A stretch of DNA of 64,000 nt. Origin: Paenibacillus apiarius (GTDB lineage: Bacteria; Bacillota; Bacilli; Paenibacillales; Paenibacillaceae). A program made the position numbers and the translations under genes. Every line of letters starts with the position of its first letter. Within the stretch, counting starts at the first letter, position 1. The notes under the pieces were generated by a model. That model made no database searches and was not told the DNA's origin. It worked only from the letters and a program-made list of their open reading frames with translations. Below are positions 1 through 10,500 of this stretch, in pieces. The DNA is taken from the NCBI RefSeq assembly GCF_017052585.1, contig NZ_JAFFHZ010000001.1, positions 1,980,501-2,044,500 on the forward strand, written 5' to 3'.

Positions 1-163
1 GCAGAACCATGAGAAGAAAGATCCGATTGCGGTTTAGGTTCGATAAGGCATTCTTGATGAATTGCATCCGATCATCCCCCGTTGCTTATGTTGTACATTT
101 AGCGTAACCCAATTAATACGTTTTCAACAGTAAACAAACTTTAGATTTGGTGTACAAAATAAA

Positions 164-216
164 GAAAGGGCTTTCACGCCGGAACTATTGCGCCGTTCCG
201 ATGTGGATGCCCTTTC
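164..216 (-). terminator. Terminator of the yesN-like gene
   Basis: Arms GAAAGGGC and GCCCTTTC flank an inner CGGAAC/GTTCCG stem. Read on the minus strand it is followed by a T-rich run. It lies just past the stop of the response regulator at 239, so it probably ends the two-component operon. Confidence 0.65.
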
Positions 217-238
217 CTGTTATGGTTTTCATCCCAAT

Positions 239-1801
239 TCAGTCTGTCTTCCAGTGGATTTCACGGTATTCTTTAGGAGAAATGCCCACATACTTTTTAA
301 ATTGTTTGTAAAAGTAACTTTTGTCCCAATATCCGACTTTCGCCGCAATATCAGTCATGCGAAAGTTCGTTTCGACCAACATTTCTTTCGCTTTTTTAAT
401 CCTTGTCTTATTCAAATAATCGGAGAAGGTGGATTGCACTTCTTTTTGGAACAATTGACCTAGGTAGACCGGATTAATGTTATAAATCTGGCTTAGTGTC
501 TTCAGTGACAATTCCTCCGCGTAGCGGTCATGAATGTCATTCAGCACCTGCTTCACGACCGGACTCATATCTTCCGGTTCAGCCAGCCGCTCAATCATGC
601 GTCTGGCCACCTGCATGACATGCTCCTTCAATGCGTCCAGCGTCTGAATATGATACACGTCATCGAACCAATCCTGCTCATCATCCAGCTGCAGAATGGC
701 AGAATCCTTCATCGATTGCTTCCATGCAATAAGGAGCTCGACCGCAAAATTGCGAATGTCGCGCGGGGCCGCCCCTTCCGTCACGGATAACTGATCGAAA
801 TCCTGCTGCAGCTGCGCGGCGATTCCCTGCCGATCACGAGCATACAATAACTTCACATAGGGTTCCGTCTCCGGTTGAACGGCAGCCGGGCGCGACGAGC
901 GGTAGCTTGCGATCTCATCGCAATCGACGACATCGTCATCGAGCCGGACGAGATGATACGGCTGCACCTGCTTCGCGTGTGCGAAGCTCAGCGACGCATT
1001 GGAGTATCCGTCCTGCACGCTGCCGATCGTCACTTGCAGCGGTGTCATCAATCTGTGCTCCGCTTCCTTTTTCCACTGGCGCAGCTTCTCCACAATCGCC
1101 TGCTTGTCTGCAGGCTGGCACAGGCCGAATACAATGGCTGTCTCGCCATCCCACTCCCGGACACAGAAGCCTCCAGAGAGCGAAGCGAGAAGCTCCTTGG
1201 CCTCCTTGGCAACCGCATCCTGCTTCGCATAGTCCAATTCGTTGTCCATGTGAACCTCGGGCCGAACCAATACGACCATATAGCATGGGTGCTTGAACTG
1301 AATATCCAGCATATCGGCACGCTGCTGCAGTTCTTCCAAATGAATATGATCGCGCAGCCAGCGGTACAGCACATTATCACGCAAAATGTCGCGGTTATGC
1401 TGTTCAGCCATATGGTGCATACGGGATTGGTCTAATTTTTGCACTGTATTTTCCAAGGTCGATCGAAACTCTTCAATATTAATTGGCTTGAGCAGATAAT
1501 TCTCTACTCCCAGCTTGATGCCTTCCTTTACATATACAAATTCGTTATAGCCGCTTAGTATGATAAATCTGGTGTGCGGATGAACCTGTTTTACTTTTTG
1601 TATCAATTGAAGTCCGGTCATCTTCGGCATCATAATGTCGGTAACGACCAAATCGACGGGCTGATCCTTCAAGATGTCCCATGCAGCTTCACCATTTTCA
1701 GCTTGACCGACAATGCGAAGCCCGTAATCGTTCCATTCTAAAATCGATTGCAAACCATCAATAATAAACGGTTCATCGTCGACTAAGAACACATCATACA
1801 T
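239..1801 (-). CDS. YesN-type response regulator with AraC DNA-binding domain
   Basis: A 520-residue two-component regulator. The N-terminal receiver domain (about 1-120) has the acidic pair Asp8/Asp9 and the phospho-acceptor Asp55 in VVTDIMMP. A long middle region (about 130-400) is typical of YesN-like proteins. The C-terminal AraC/XylS double helix-turn-helix (about 415-515) ends in the usual YFYKQFKKYVGISPKEYR pattern. It lies 31 bases downstream of a YesM-type kinase on the same strand, so the two form one operon. Such pairs usually switch on a neighbouring sugar ABC transporter, but none is adjacent here, so the target is unknown. It is expected to bind DNA in the cytoplasm after phosphorylation by the kinase. 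Confidence 0.93.
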   Translation of the reverse strand: MYDVFLVDDEPFIIDGLQSILEWNDYGLRIVGQAENGEAAWDILKDQPVDLVVTDIMMPKMTGLQLIQKVKQVHPHTRFIILSGYNEFVYVKEGIKLGVENYLLKPINIEEFRSTLENTVQKLDQSRMHHMAEQHNRDILRDNVLYRWLRDHIHLEELQQRADMLDIQFKHPCYMVVLVRPEVHMDNELDYAKQDAVAKEAKELLASLSGGFCVREWDGETAIVFGLCQPADKQAIVEKLRQWKKEAEHRLMTPLQVTIGSVQDGYSNASLSFAHAKQVQPYHLVRLDDDVVDCDEIASYRSSRPAAVQPETEPYVKLLYARDRQGIAAQLQQDFDQLSVTEGAAPRDIRNFAVELLIAWKQSMKDSAILQLDDEQDWFDDVYHIQTLDALKEHVMQVARRMIERLAEPEDMSPVVKQVLNDIHDRYAEELSLKTLSQIYNINPVYLGQLFQKEVQSTFSDYLNKTRIKKAKEMLVETNFRMTDIAAKVGYWDKSYFYKQFKKYVGISPKEYREIHWKTD

Positions 1802-1832
1802 CGTTTTATCCCCCCAACCCTAGTCCACTCCA

Positions 1833-3710
1833 TTACTTAAGCGGCACGCGAATGGTAACTATCGTGCCTAGGTTCAATACGCTGTCAATGGTCAAACCAT
1901 AAGATTCGCCATACAAGATTCTGAGACGTTCCTGTATATTTTTCAAGCCGAGCGACCCATGATCCTGTATCTGGGCTTCGTTCAATTCTTGCTGAATTTG
2001 CTTGAGACGTTCCGGTTCGATTCCCTTTCCGTTATCGGAGATGCGGATGACGAGTTTCCCTTCCGACTGCATCACTTCAATTAAAATGTGATTGTCGGTC
2101 CGCTCGAGGCCAATGCCGTGCACCAAATAATTTTCGATAATCGGCTGCACCGACAGTTTCATAATATTATAACCGCCCAGTCTTTCGTCCATATTGATCG
2201 TGTACTGCAGTTTATCCCGGTACCGAATCCGGGTCAATTCCAAGTATCTGCGGCAGTTCTCGATTTCTTCATTGACGGTAATGACGGTTTTATCTTTAAC
2301 CATATGCCTGAACATCGAAGCAAGGCTGTAGATCATCTCTCCCACATCATGCACGCCTTGCGAGATGGCGCGCATCCGGATCACTTCCAATGTATTGAAT
2401 AAAAAATGAGGCTTAATCTGGGCTTGCAGCGCGATGAGCTCCGCATGCTTCTGCTTCAATTCCGATTTATAAAAGCGGTTGATATATTGCTTCAAATCTT
2501 CACACATCTTATTGAAGCTTTCTGAAATCAGTCCCAGCTCGTCTTCTCTATCTACAGGCAGACGCGCATTCAAATTGCCGTCCTGCACTTTCTTCATCGC
2601 CTTGACAATCGTCTGCGTGCGGCGGGATAGATGGAGCACCGAAAAATAAGTCAGCATCAATACGGTGACGATGCATAGAACGGTAACGATGCCAATCGTA
2701 TTTCTGATTCCGGATAAATGATCCGTAATCGCAGCTTGCGGCAAAGCCCCCACTACCGTTAACCCAAGCTTGTTCGTCTTGGATACGATGACGTAGGATT
2801 TTTGACCTTCCAGATCAACCGCTTGCGACTTATTGCGGTCTACAGAAGCCAGCTTCTCATAGTTCGGCCATACTTGCCCATCATAGGCCGCCTCGGCGGG
2901 ATACACGATCTCGCCTTTCTGATTCAGGACAAGCCATTGCTCTCCTTTAATGGAAGAACCGATCTGGCGCGCAATCCCTTTGGCATTGAAATCTATCGAT
3001 ATATGGCCAGCCGTCAGCAACGTTTCCGGACTGCTGATGCGGGTCGTCACCGTGAATAACGACATATCCCGCGATCCGTCCATATCTTTCGCCGGCTCCT
3101 GACCGCGATTGCCCTGTGTGGATTCCGTTCCCTCCTGCTTCGCCTTTTTACTCATATAGGAAGGATTCTGAAAACCGTAGCGCTCGCGCCGCCACTGTTC
3201 ATTCAATCCGGGATCCTTGCTCCAATCGTACATCTTGCCGCTTAACGCCTGCGCGCTGTACATCAGGGCAAACTGCTTCGCGGGGCTGATCAAGCTAATG
3301 TTCTGCAAGTCGGGATCCTTCCAAAATTGCAGGACATAAAAATCCTGTAAATTGCGGGTAAAAAACACGTTGCTCGAACTATACGTATCGAGGCGGTAAC
3401 GAATGTATTGCTCGTATCCTTGCTCAAGCAAATAAACCGTATCGCGTATGAGCATATTATCCTGGAACATCTGCTGGGTTATCGCCTGCGCCATATCGTA
3501 CTTCTGATCCAGAAAGCGATTCATGTTGTCCACGGTACGCTGCTGCTCCAGCAGAGCGGTATTAATATCATTGCGCGCAAAGTACTGATAGGCAAATACG
3601 GATACGGTAAGCAAAGAAGCGACCGCGATAAAGGAGTAGACGGCAATCAATTTATTGAACAGCTTTTTCTTAAAGTGTTTTTGATAAATTTGTTTGAACG
3701 CTTTGAACAT
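1833..3710 (-). CDS. YesM-type sensor histidine kinase
   Basis: A membrane sensor kinase of about 625 residues. A first membrane segment lies near residues 20-45, followed by an extracytoplasmic sensor region, a second membrane segment near 335-360, and a HAMP linker. The His_kinase domain carries the phospho-acceptor His in IKPHFLFNTLE, and an HATPase domain follows with the N box and the ISDNGKGI G box. I chose the ATG at 3710 because a GGAGGT site sits about 10 bases upstream; an upstream ATG at 3728 would bury that site. It is transcribed with the YesN-like regulator. The external signal is probably a carbohydrate or cell-wall cue, which is inferred from the family only. Confidence 0.92.
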   Translation of the reverse strand: MFKAFKQIYQKHFKKKLFNKLIAVYSFIAVASLLTVSVFAYQYFARNDINTALLEQQRTVDNMNRFLDQKYDMAQAITQQMFQDNMLIRDTVYLLEQGYEQYIRYRLDTYSSSNVFFTRNLQDFYVLQFWKDPDLQNISLISPAKQFALMYSAQALSGKMYDWSKDPGLNEQWRRERYGFQNPSYMSKKAKQEGTESTQGNRGQEPAKDMDGSRDMSLFTVTTRISSPETLLTAGHISIDFNAKGIARQIGSSIKGEQWLVLNQKGEIVYPAEAAYDGQVWPNYEKLASVDRNKSQAVDLEGQKSYVIVSKTNKLGLTVVGALPQAAITDHLSGIRNTIGIVTVLCIVTVLMLTYFSVLHLSRRTQTIVKAMKKVQDGNLNARLPVDREDELGLISESFNKMCEDLKQYINRFYKSELKQKHAELIALQAQIKPHFLFNTLEVIRMRAISQGVHDVGEMIYSLASMFRHMVKDKTVITVNEEIENCRRYLELTRIRYRDKLQYTINMDERLGGYNIMKLSVQPIIENYLVHGIGLERTDNHILIEVMQSEGKLVIRISDNGKGIEPERLKQIQQELNEAQIQDHGSLGLKNIQERLRILYGESYGLTIDSVLNLGTIVTIRVPLK

Positions 3711-4071
3711 GATGGCGCTTACCTCCATCTTAAAGTTAACGAAAATGTTTCCAAGGGAAACATATCTATTAGGTTTTCTGCAGACTTGGGCTTATTCTTC
3801 ATTCTTCTTATTTACTTTATCAAACGTTTGCATGGAGAAGGAGAACCAAATGGTGCCAGACCCAAATTTTCAAATCGAAAATGTGCCACTCGTTTACTAG
3901 ACTGGACTATACACCTATAATATCATAATCAATATATTAAATATTAATTATTTCTTTCTGAAGAGGAAGCCAGTTCTGGCCGGTGTGCGACTTGACAGAA
4001 ATTGCGCAAGCAAGGTGATGCGCGCCAGGACGAATTCGCCTGTACGCTCAAGCCGTATGAGCACAGAGATA
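3711..4071. other. Intergenic region upstream of the two-component operon
   Basis: No gene is supported. It should hold the promoter for the yesM/yesN-like pair. A small palindrome, GTTTCC/GGAAAC, lies near 3748-3762. A GGTGCCAGACCC motif near 3852 resembles short dispersed repeats of bacilli, but a single copy proves nothing. Confidence 0.5.
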
Positions 4072-4118
4072 ACAAAAAACAGCAGCCCGTACCGGCAATC
4101 GGTATAGGCTGCTGTTTT
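4072..4118 (-). terminator. Terminator of the RND efflux operon
   Basis: Perfect ten-base arms, AACAGCAGCC and GGCTGCTGTT, are followed on the minus strand by a run of T. It lies about 110 bases beyond the stop of the 689-residue protein and would end the operon that starts at 10680. Confidence 0.85.
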
Positions 4119-4227
4119 GGTATGCACTTGGTCCCGTCCGCTATCTTTTTTAAAGGAGAAAGCCGATAACGGGCCGGGTCCCTCTGCCCCATTCGTGCGC
4201 TATTGCTTCACTGCCATCTGCGATGCA

Positions 4228-6297
4228 TCAATTCCGAACGACTCTGCCCAAGAAGCGTTTCACCGGCCCGTAAGGCGTATCAAGCATTTCATAGAAGTTG
4301 ACGATGACCGGATATCTTACCGTTATCATATCAATATTCTCGAAAATGATGTTCTGCTCTCCCTCAGCCAGACGAGGCTCCTCGACGAGCGAGAACAGCT
4401 TCGATCCGAGCATGCGCCCGCCATGATCCGTCAGCTCCAGCTTTATTTTGGACAAGCTCGGATCGGCCATTACCTGTTGAGCACGTTCGATATTGAGCTT
4501 CAGCTTCAATCCGTATGACGTCGATTCCATTATCGAATTTCCGTCCCGAAGCCATTTGCCCTCCCAATCGTTGATCTTCAAGCGGAACGGGTACATGTCG
4601 AACAACAAGTCGCCTGTATAATCAGGACTCGTCTTGAAGCGAAACGTATCAACAACGAATGGATATTCCTTCTCTTCACGGTTGTCAACGATATGCAGCA
4701 ACAACTCTTGCTCCTTCCCCCCATCCGGCAGAACGAACAGATGCGATTCGACTACGGCCGCATTCGGGATGAGCGACTTCTTGTCTGTCTTCGATCCGAT
4801 ACGTTCTCCGCCGAATCGGGCTCCGTCCTTATTCTCCAATTCAGCATGGAACGATGGCAGCACCACGGCGGATCCGCTCTTGTTTTCAAGCTTGAAGCGA
4901 AGCAGCAAGGCCTTGAAGCCCGCCTCCTTGTTCTCGAGCATCGTTTCCTCTTCGATCGATACGTTCAAGCCTTCTGGGAATAAATCGACCCCGGCTCCGA
5001 ACTTCATCGGCTCCCGCAGCTTGTAGTCAGTCGGTGTCACTTGGCTTGACGCTTGCTTCGGAATGTTAATAAAGAGACGCCCCACTTGATACGTGACCGC
5101 TTGCGACGCATCGGCCGCTCCCGGCGGCTGGAACGATTCAGGCGTCATCAACTGCAAGCCGGTCAGCTCCGTCCGCGGTCCCGTCTCGACCGCAAACCGG
5201 AGGGTCGTGCCTTCCCCCGGCATGAGCGATTCGGGAACCTTGCCCAGCTTCTTGCTGTAATAGAGGACGTTGTTAGACCAAGCAGTCAGCTTAAAGTCCG
5301 GCACGCTTTCCCGTATGTTGTTCCGGTTCTCTACGCGGAACGTGACGACATGGACGGACTCCAGCTTTTCTTTGCCGCGTTCCGCCGCCTGCTCCGGCTT
5401 GCCCGAGCTCTTGACGATGCTTATCGGCGTGTAGACAAGCATCGACGCATCAGACAATGCTCTGAGTTGGAAAGGCTGGCCCCAGTCCTTAATCATCCGG
5501 GGATCGGTTATCGGCGTGTAGTCGTTCTCCCATGCCTGCTGCGGCATATGCATTGTAGCGACGGCCGTTTCCTTTTTCGGATACACTTCACGGTTGACTT
5601 CCTTCCATATGAAGCGGATTGGAGCGGCCGTTTCCTCAGCCACCACATGGCTCATCCAACGCCATTCGGCGACTTCGCCCTGCGACATTACGCGCACATT
5701 GTTCGAGCTGGGCTCCATGGCATACTCCGCCCTATTGTCCATCTGCACGAACAGCTCATAGTTAGGCAGGCGAAGCCGTTTGCCCGAATCGTTCTTTAGC
5801 TTGATAACAGCGGCAACCTGCCGTCCCTCAGTCGTATCGCTGTTAATGACATCGGCCAATTCGATGTTCAATCCGAATTTGGCCTTCATGTATTCCGTTG
5901 CATCCGGCACCAACGTTTGTATTGGCTTGGGCGGATTGGCGGTATTTGCGCCGCTTTTTTCATTAGTTGCATTAACATTGTTGGCGGCGTTAGCGTTAGC
6001 TTTATTAGCTGCATTAACTTTGTGCTTGGAATTAGCTTTATTAACCGCATTAACCTTTTTAACGTTATTTCCTTTGTTGACTGCAATGGTTTTGTCAGCG
6101 TTGCTAATCTTATTGGCATCATGGAGCGAGTTTACCTGACTGACTTGCATAGCCTCATCAGGCTGCAAAGCTGGCTTAACGGAATAGGCTGTCACTCGCC
6201 CGTCATCCATAGGCTGGCGCGCATGGACTGGAATCGTGCCGGCGTAGATTCCAAGCAGCACAGCAACTGCCGTCACTTGAATCATTTTTTTATTCAT
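4228..6297 (-). CDS. Large secreted protein of unknown function in an RND operon
   Basis: 689 residues. A signal peptide covers roughly residues 1-26 and ends in VHA. Next comes a low-complexity segment (about 60-125) rich in Asn, Ala and Lys with repeated NKAN/NAAN-like units. The rest is a long beta-rich region with recurrent phrases such as LKNDSGKRLRLPNYELF and LENKSGSAVVLPSFHAEL, suggesting two or three related immunoglobulin-like modules. I do not recognise the family. It is the last gene of the operon, 15 bases after the RND adaptor. It may be an extracytoplasmic partner of the pump or a wall-stress factor; this is inference. There is no LPXTG motif or membrane tail, so it is probably released or held by the adaptor. 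Confidence 0.85.
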   Translation of the reverse strand: MNKKMIQVTAVAVLLGIYAGTIPVHARQPMDDGRVTAYSVKPALQPDEAMQVSQVNSLHDANKISNADKTIAVNKGNNVKKVNAVNKANSKHKVNAANKANANAANNVNATNEKSGANTANPPKPIQTLVPDATEYMKAKFGLNIELADVINSDTTEGRQVAAVIKLKNDSGKRLRLPNYELFVQMDNRAEYAMEPSSNNVRVMSQGEVAEWRWMSHVVAEETAAPIRFIWKEVNREVYPKKETAVATMHMPQQAWENDYTPITDPRMIKDWGQPFQLRALSDASMLVYTPISIVKSSGKPEQAAERGKEKLESVHVVTFRVENRNNIRESVPDFKLTAWSNNVLYYSKKLGKVPESLMPGEGTTLRFAVETGPRTELTGLQLMTPESFQPPGAADASQAVTYQVGRLFINIPKQASSQVTPTDYKLREPMKFGAGVDLFPEGLNVSIEEETMLENKEAGFKALLLRFKLENKSGSAVVLPSFHAELENKDGARFGGERIGSKTDKKSLIPNAAVVESHLFVLPDGGKEQELLLHIVDNREEKEYPFVVDTFRFKTSPDYTGDLLFDMYPFRLKINDWEGKWLRDGNSIMESTSYGLKLKLNIERAQQVMADPSLSKIKLELTDHGGRMLGSKLFSLVEEPRLAEGEQNIIFENIDMITVRYPVIVNFYEMLDTPYGPVKRFLGRVVRN

Positions 6298-6312
6298 TGA
6301 TCGCCATCTCCT

Positions 6313-7575
6313 TTACTGCGCAAGCCGCACCTGCTGCTTATCCTGCAGTTGATGCTGGCCTGATACTATGATGGATTCTCCTTCCCGCAATCCGTCCGTC
6401 ACCGCATATAGAGCTTCCTCCAACGGCCCCAGTCTGACAGGACGCTTCACTGCGGCACCGTCTTTATATATAAAGACGAATGTTGCTCCCTCGTCGCGCA
6501 CGACTGCGTTCGCCGGCACGACAGGAACCTCGCGCTCTTTCTCTCCCGCCAGGCTTAGCTGAACCTTCATTCCCGGCTTCAGTTCAAGCTTGGAATTATC
6601 CGCCTTCAGCTCGATGGCATATGTTCGCGTATCCATATCCATGACGGATGACAAATAGGTGATTGTTCCCTTAAAGATTTTCTCCCGGCTGCCGGATACA
6701 TAAAAATCCAACGTCTTTTTACCGTGCACGAGCGGGAGCATATCTTCGGCCAGCTTCGCCTGAACACGCACCGTGCGGATGTTGGCGACGCGGCCTAGCT
6801 TCGTCCCGGGAGCCACATTCATCCCGGAGAGGGCTTCCCATTCCGTCAATATGCCATCGGCAGGCGATTTTATTTCCGCTTCTTCCAGCGCGAGATTCGC
6901 CTCTTTCAACTGATACTGCGCCGCCGCAATTTGATCTTCCGCTGTCACTTCGGACTGAACGCTCTCCGCTGTATCCAGCTTTATTTTCAGCACTTGCAAA
7001 TCAAGGTTGGTATTTTTAAGCTGCACCTCCGCCTGTTCGACGGCCGTTTTTTCCACCGTGCCTTCGTCATATCCGTTTTTCAGCTTGTTCAGCGCCTTCG
7101 TCTGTTCCTCGACTTGGGCTTCCAGCTTCGTGATCGACAAGCGCGCTTCAGCCATGTCCGCGCGCTTGGTCTCCCGTGATGACGCAAGCAGCTTCTGGGC
7201 GCTCTGCAACGCTTGTTCCGCCCGCTGCTTCTGCGACTCAATGCGGGCTACATCCGTGCGGGCTATCACTTCCCCGCGTCTGACCTGCTCCCCGCGCCGC
7301 TTCTGTACCGACACGACATCGCCCCCTCCCTTCGCGACGATATCCATCATGATCGATGGAGCAATATCGGCTACAACCTCCGCTGGAGCTCCCATCGGCT
7401 GCTTAGCCACGGCCGCCGTCTTGACCTCGGGAATGGCTGTCTGCTGCCCGCTCTCGGCTCCCGGCTCAGTGGCCTGGTCTGGCTGAGAGCATCCGGCGGC
7501 GACAACAACCGTTCCCGCGAGTATCGCCAGGAGAAGCGCTCTTTTGATGCGGCTGCTTCTATAGGTTTGATTCAT
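6313..7575 (-). CDS. RND efflux adaptor (membrane fusion) lipoprotein
   Basis: 420 residues. The N-terminus is a lipoprotein signal ending in a VVAAGC lipobox, so it is tethered to the outer face of the membrane. Then come a first barrel-sandwich half, a long alpha hairpin/coiled coil (about 120-230), the second lipoyl half with SPADGILTEWEALSGMNV, a beta-barrel and a C-terminal membrane-proximal domain. This is the HlyD/AcrA-type periplasmic adaptor architecture. It starts 3 bases after the RND permease stop, so the two are translationally coupled. In a Gram-positive host it would guide substrate from the permease into the wall rather than to an outer-membrane channel. The substrate is unknown. 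Confidence 0.92.
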   Translation of the reverse strand: MNQTYRSSRIKRALLLAILAGTVVVAAGCSQPDQATEPGAESGQQTAIPEVKTAAVAKQPMGAPAEVVADIAPSIMMDIVAKGGGDVVSVQKRRGEQVRRGEVIARTDVARIESQKQRAEQALQSAQKLLASSRETKRADMAEARLSITKLEAQVEEQTKALNKLKNGYDEGTVEKTAVEQAEVQLKNTNLDLQVLKIKLDTAESVQSEVTAEDQIAAAQYQLKEANLALEEAEIKSPADGILTEWEALSGMNVAPGTKLGRVANIRTVRVQAKLAEDMLPLVHGKKTLDFYVSGSREKIFKGTITYLSSVMDMDTRTYAIELKADNSKLELKPGMKVQLSLAGEKEREVPVVPANAVVRDEGATFVFIYKDGAAVKRPVRLGPLEEALYAVTDGLREGESIIVSGQHQLQDKQQVRLAQ

Positions 7576-7578
7576 GAG

Positions 7579-10500
7579 TTATATCCCCTTTCCTGCGGCA
7601 TGCGGCGCCGCATCGTTCCCCGGTTGTCCGGAAACGCGCTTGCCGCTTCGCTGCCGCCGGGCAATGATATCGTAAATGATCGGAACGACGACGAGCGTTA
7701 AGAGCGTAGATACGGTCAGACCGCCGATAACGACAACCGCCAACCCCCGCGAAATGAGCGTTCCGTGGCCGAACCCGAATGCAAGCGGCAGCAACGCCAT
7801 AATCGTGGCGCCGGCCGTCATGATGATAGGACGCAGACGGGAGAGCCCCGCTTCGATCAATGCCGGACGTACTTCCAATCCCGCTTCGCGCAGCTGTTGC
7901 GCCTTATCGATATACACAATGGCATTCGTGACCACGATGCCGATAAGCATCATGAAACCGATGAGCGATGTAATATTGATCGATTCATTGGTTAAAAACA
8001 GCCCCAGCACGCCCCCTATAGCCGCAAACGGCAGGGAGAACAAAATCGCGAACGGCGCGCTCGCATTGCCGAACGTCAGCACCATAATCAAGTACACGAC
8101 GAATACCGCCGCGCCCATTGCCACAAACAGCTGACTGAAGCTCTCGCCGATGTCCGCGCTCACGCCCGTTACTGAACGGCCAACGCCTTCAGGCAGCTCG
8201 ACGAGATCCAATCCGGCCGCAACCTGGGCGCTGATGCCGCCCTTGTTCTGTCCGGTAATTTTTGCGGTTACGTTGATGACTTGCTTTTGATTGTCCCGCT
8301 TAATGGAGGCAGGCGCTTGCACCCGTTTGATATCCGCGATATCCGCAACCGCTATCGTGTCTTGAGTCGGTGTTTTCAGTTGAATAAGGCCAAGGGCATG
8401 TAAGCCGTTTTGCAGTCCGCCCTCCGTTTCGACTACGGTAGACAGCAGTCCTTCCTCGTACCGGTATTCGCCAATTTTGTCTTGAAACAGCCACGTTTGC
8501 AGCGTGTTCTGCACAACAGCAGGGGTAAGCCCGAATTGATTCGCTTTGCGCGGATCGACATCAATGACGACTTCCGATGCGGCTTCACTCAATGAGTCCT
8601 TGAATTCAGACAGCTCAGGGAACTTCTTCATTTCCTGCTTGATGACGGCGGCGGCCTGCCTCAACTGGGCAGCGTCTTCTCCAGACAGAACGTAGGTGAA
8701 ATCCGGCGACGAGCCGGCATCTCCTGACAGAGTCATCGTATCCAATTCCGACCCTGCCGGAATGAGCTTGGCAAGCTTCGTTTTATATTCCCGCTTTACC
8801 TGATCGACATCAGCCTCTTCGTTTACTTCCGTATATATTTGCGCCATATATGGCAGCGCATTCGGATCGCCGCCATAACCGACCAGTGTTTCGATGAAGG
8901 TGAACAGAGGGCGATCTTGTCCGTCCCGTGCCGCACGCAGCTCTGCCTCCATTTCTTTCAAGATGAAGTCCGTCGTCTTCAAGGAGCTCTCATAAGGCAG
9001 CTTCACCGTGAAGAAGAACTGACGCGGCGGATTGCCTTCCGGCATAAAGGTGAAGGAAAGCTGCGGCACAATAGCCACCATCGTGACGATGAACAGCAGA
9101 CCCGATATAAGCAGGGTCTTCAAGCGGTGAGCCAAAGACCATTCCAGCAATCGCCGGTAACTGGACGCAAGAGCCGATGGCTTAGACTGATCGTGCCCCT
9201 TGACGTCAGCCTGCTTCAGCACGATCAGCTTGGCAAGCATCGGGATAACGGTCAAGGCAACGAGCAGCGATGCCATCAAGGCGCAGGCCAGCGTAATGGC
9301 GAAGGGGCGGAACAATTGACCGGCCGGGCCGCTAATCATGCCGATTGGCGCAAATACGCCCACTGTCGTCAACGTGGATGACGTGATGGCATTCGCCACT
9401 TCCTTGGTCGCTAAGGCGATGACAGACTCGTCCCTCTCTTCAGCCCGCTGCAGCTTCGAATAAATATTTTCGATGACGACAATGCTATCGTCGACGACGC
9501 GGCCAATCGCTATAAACATGCCGCCGAGCGTCATAATATTAAGCGAGATGTCCATCCATTTCATAAGCAGCAGAGCGATAAGCACCGACAGCGGAATAGA
9601 CACGAGCACGATAAGCGTCATCCGCATATTTTTCAGAAAGACAAGAATCATGAGCGATGCCAGCAAAGCGCCGACAAGCCCTTCGCGCACAAGTCCCCCG
9701 ATGGATTCTTTGACTTGGTCTGCGTAATTGTATACCTTCTTGAAGGTTACGCCCGCGAGCTCCGACTTCCACTGTTCCATCAGCCGATCCGCCCCGCTGG
9801 AGAACTCGACTGCATTCGCGCCGCTTGCCTTATACAGCAAAATGCCGATGGCTGGTTGATCGTCCAGCCTTGCCATGAACTTGGACTCGGTAATCTCGGC
9901 GATCCTCCCCAGTTCAGCCAGGTGAACCGTTCCTCCTTGGGCAGTCTGCAAAGGAATATCCTCGAGCTGCTTCACGCTGCTTATTCCGTTGTCCATGCGG
10001 GCAAGAAGCGTGTTCCCATCCAGCTCCACCGTTCCTGCAGGACCGGATGCCAGAGCGCTGCGCACCGCTTCCGACACTTGAACCGGCGCAAGCCCGTATG
10101 CGCGGAGCCTCTCCGGCGATAGACGGATGCTCAGCGTCGTGCTGCTCGCACCGATAATATCCATATGATCCAAGCCCCTTAACGCTTGAAAGCCTGGCTT
10201 GATCGTCTTCTCGAAGTGCTGTTCCAGTTCAGACTGCGTCATGCCTTCGTCCGCATACATGGCCAAATAATAGGAAGGGATCGATGCAACGCCGAGCGTA
10301 GATACATGAGGGCGATCCATACCAGCCGGGAGTGAAATTTCCTGAATCAAACTTTCCATATCCGATTTCTTCCGATCCGGATCCACGCCTTCCTCAAATG
10401 TCACGAGGATCGAAGCTATTTGGTCGCTGGATGTCGAGGAGATCGACTTCACGCGCTCCATGCCGGATATTTTTTTCTCAATCGGCTTCGTCACCTCCTC

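Noticed and set aside
3840-3870. GGTGCCAGACCC motif as a mobile repeat
   Set aside because: Single short occurrence in the window; a genome search would be needed.
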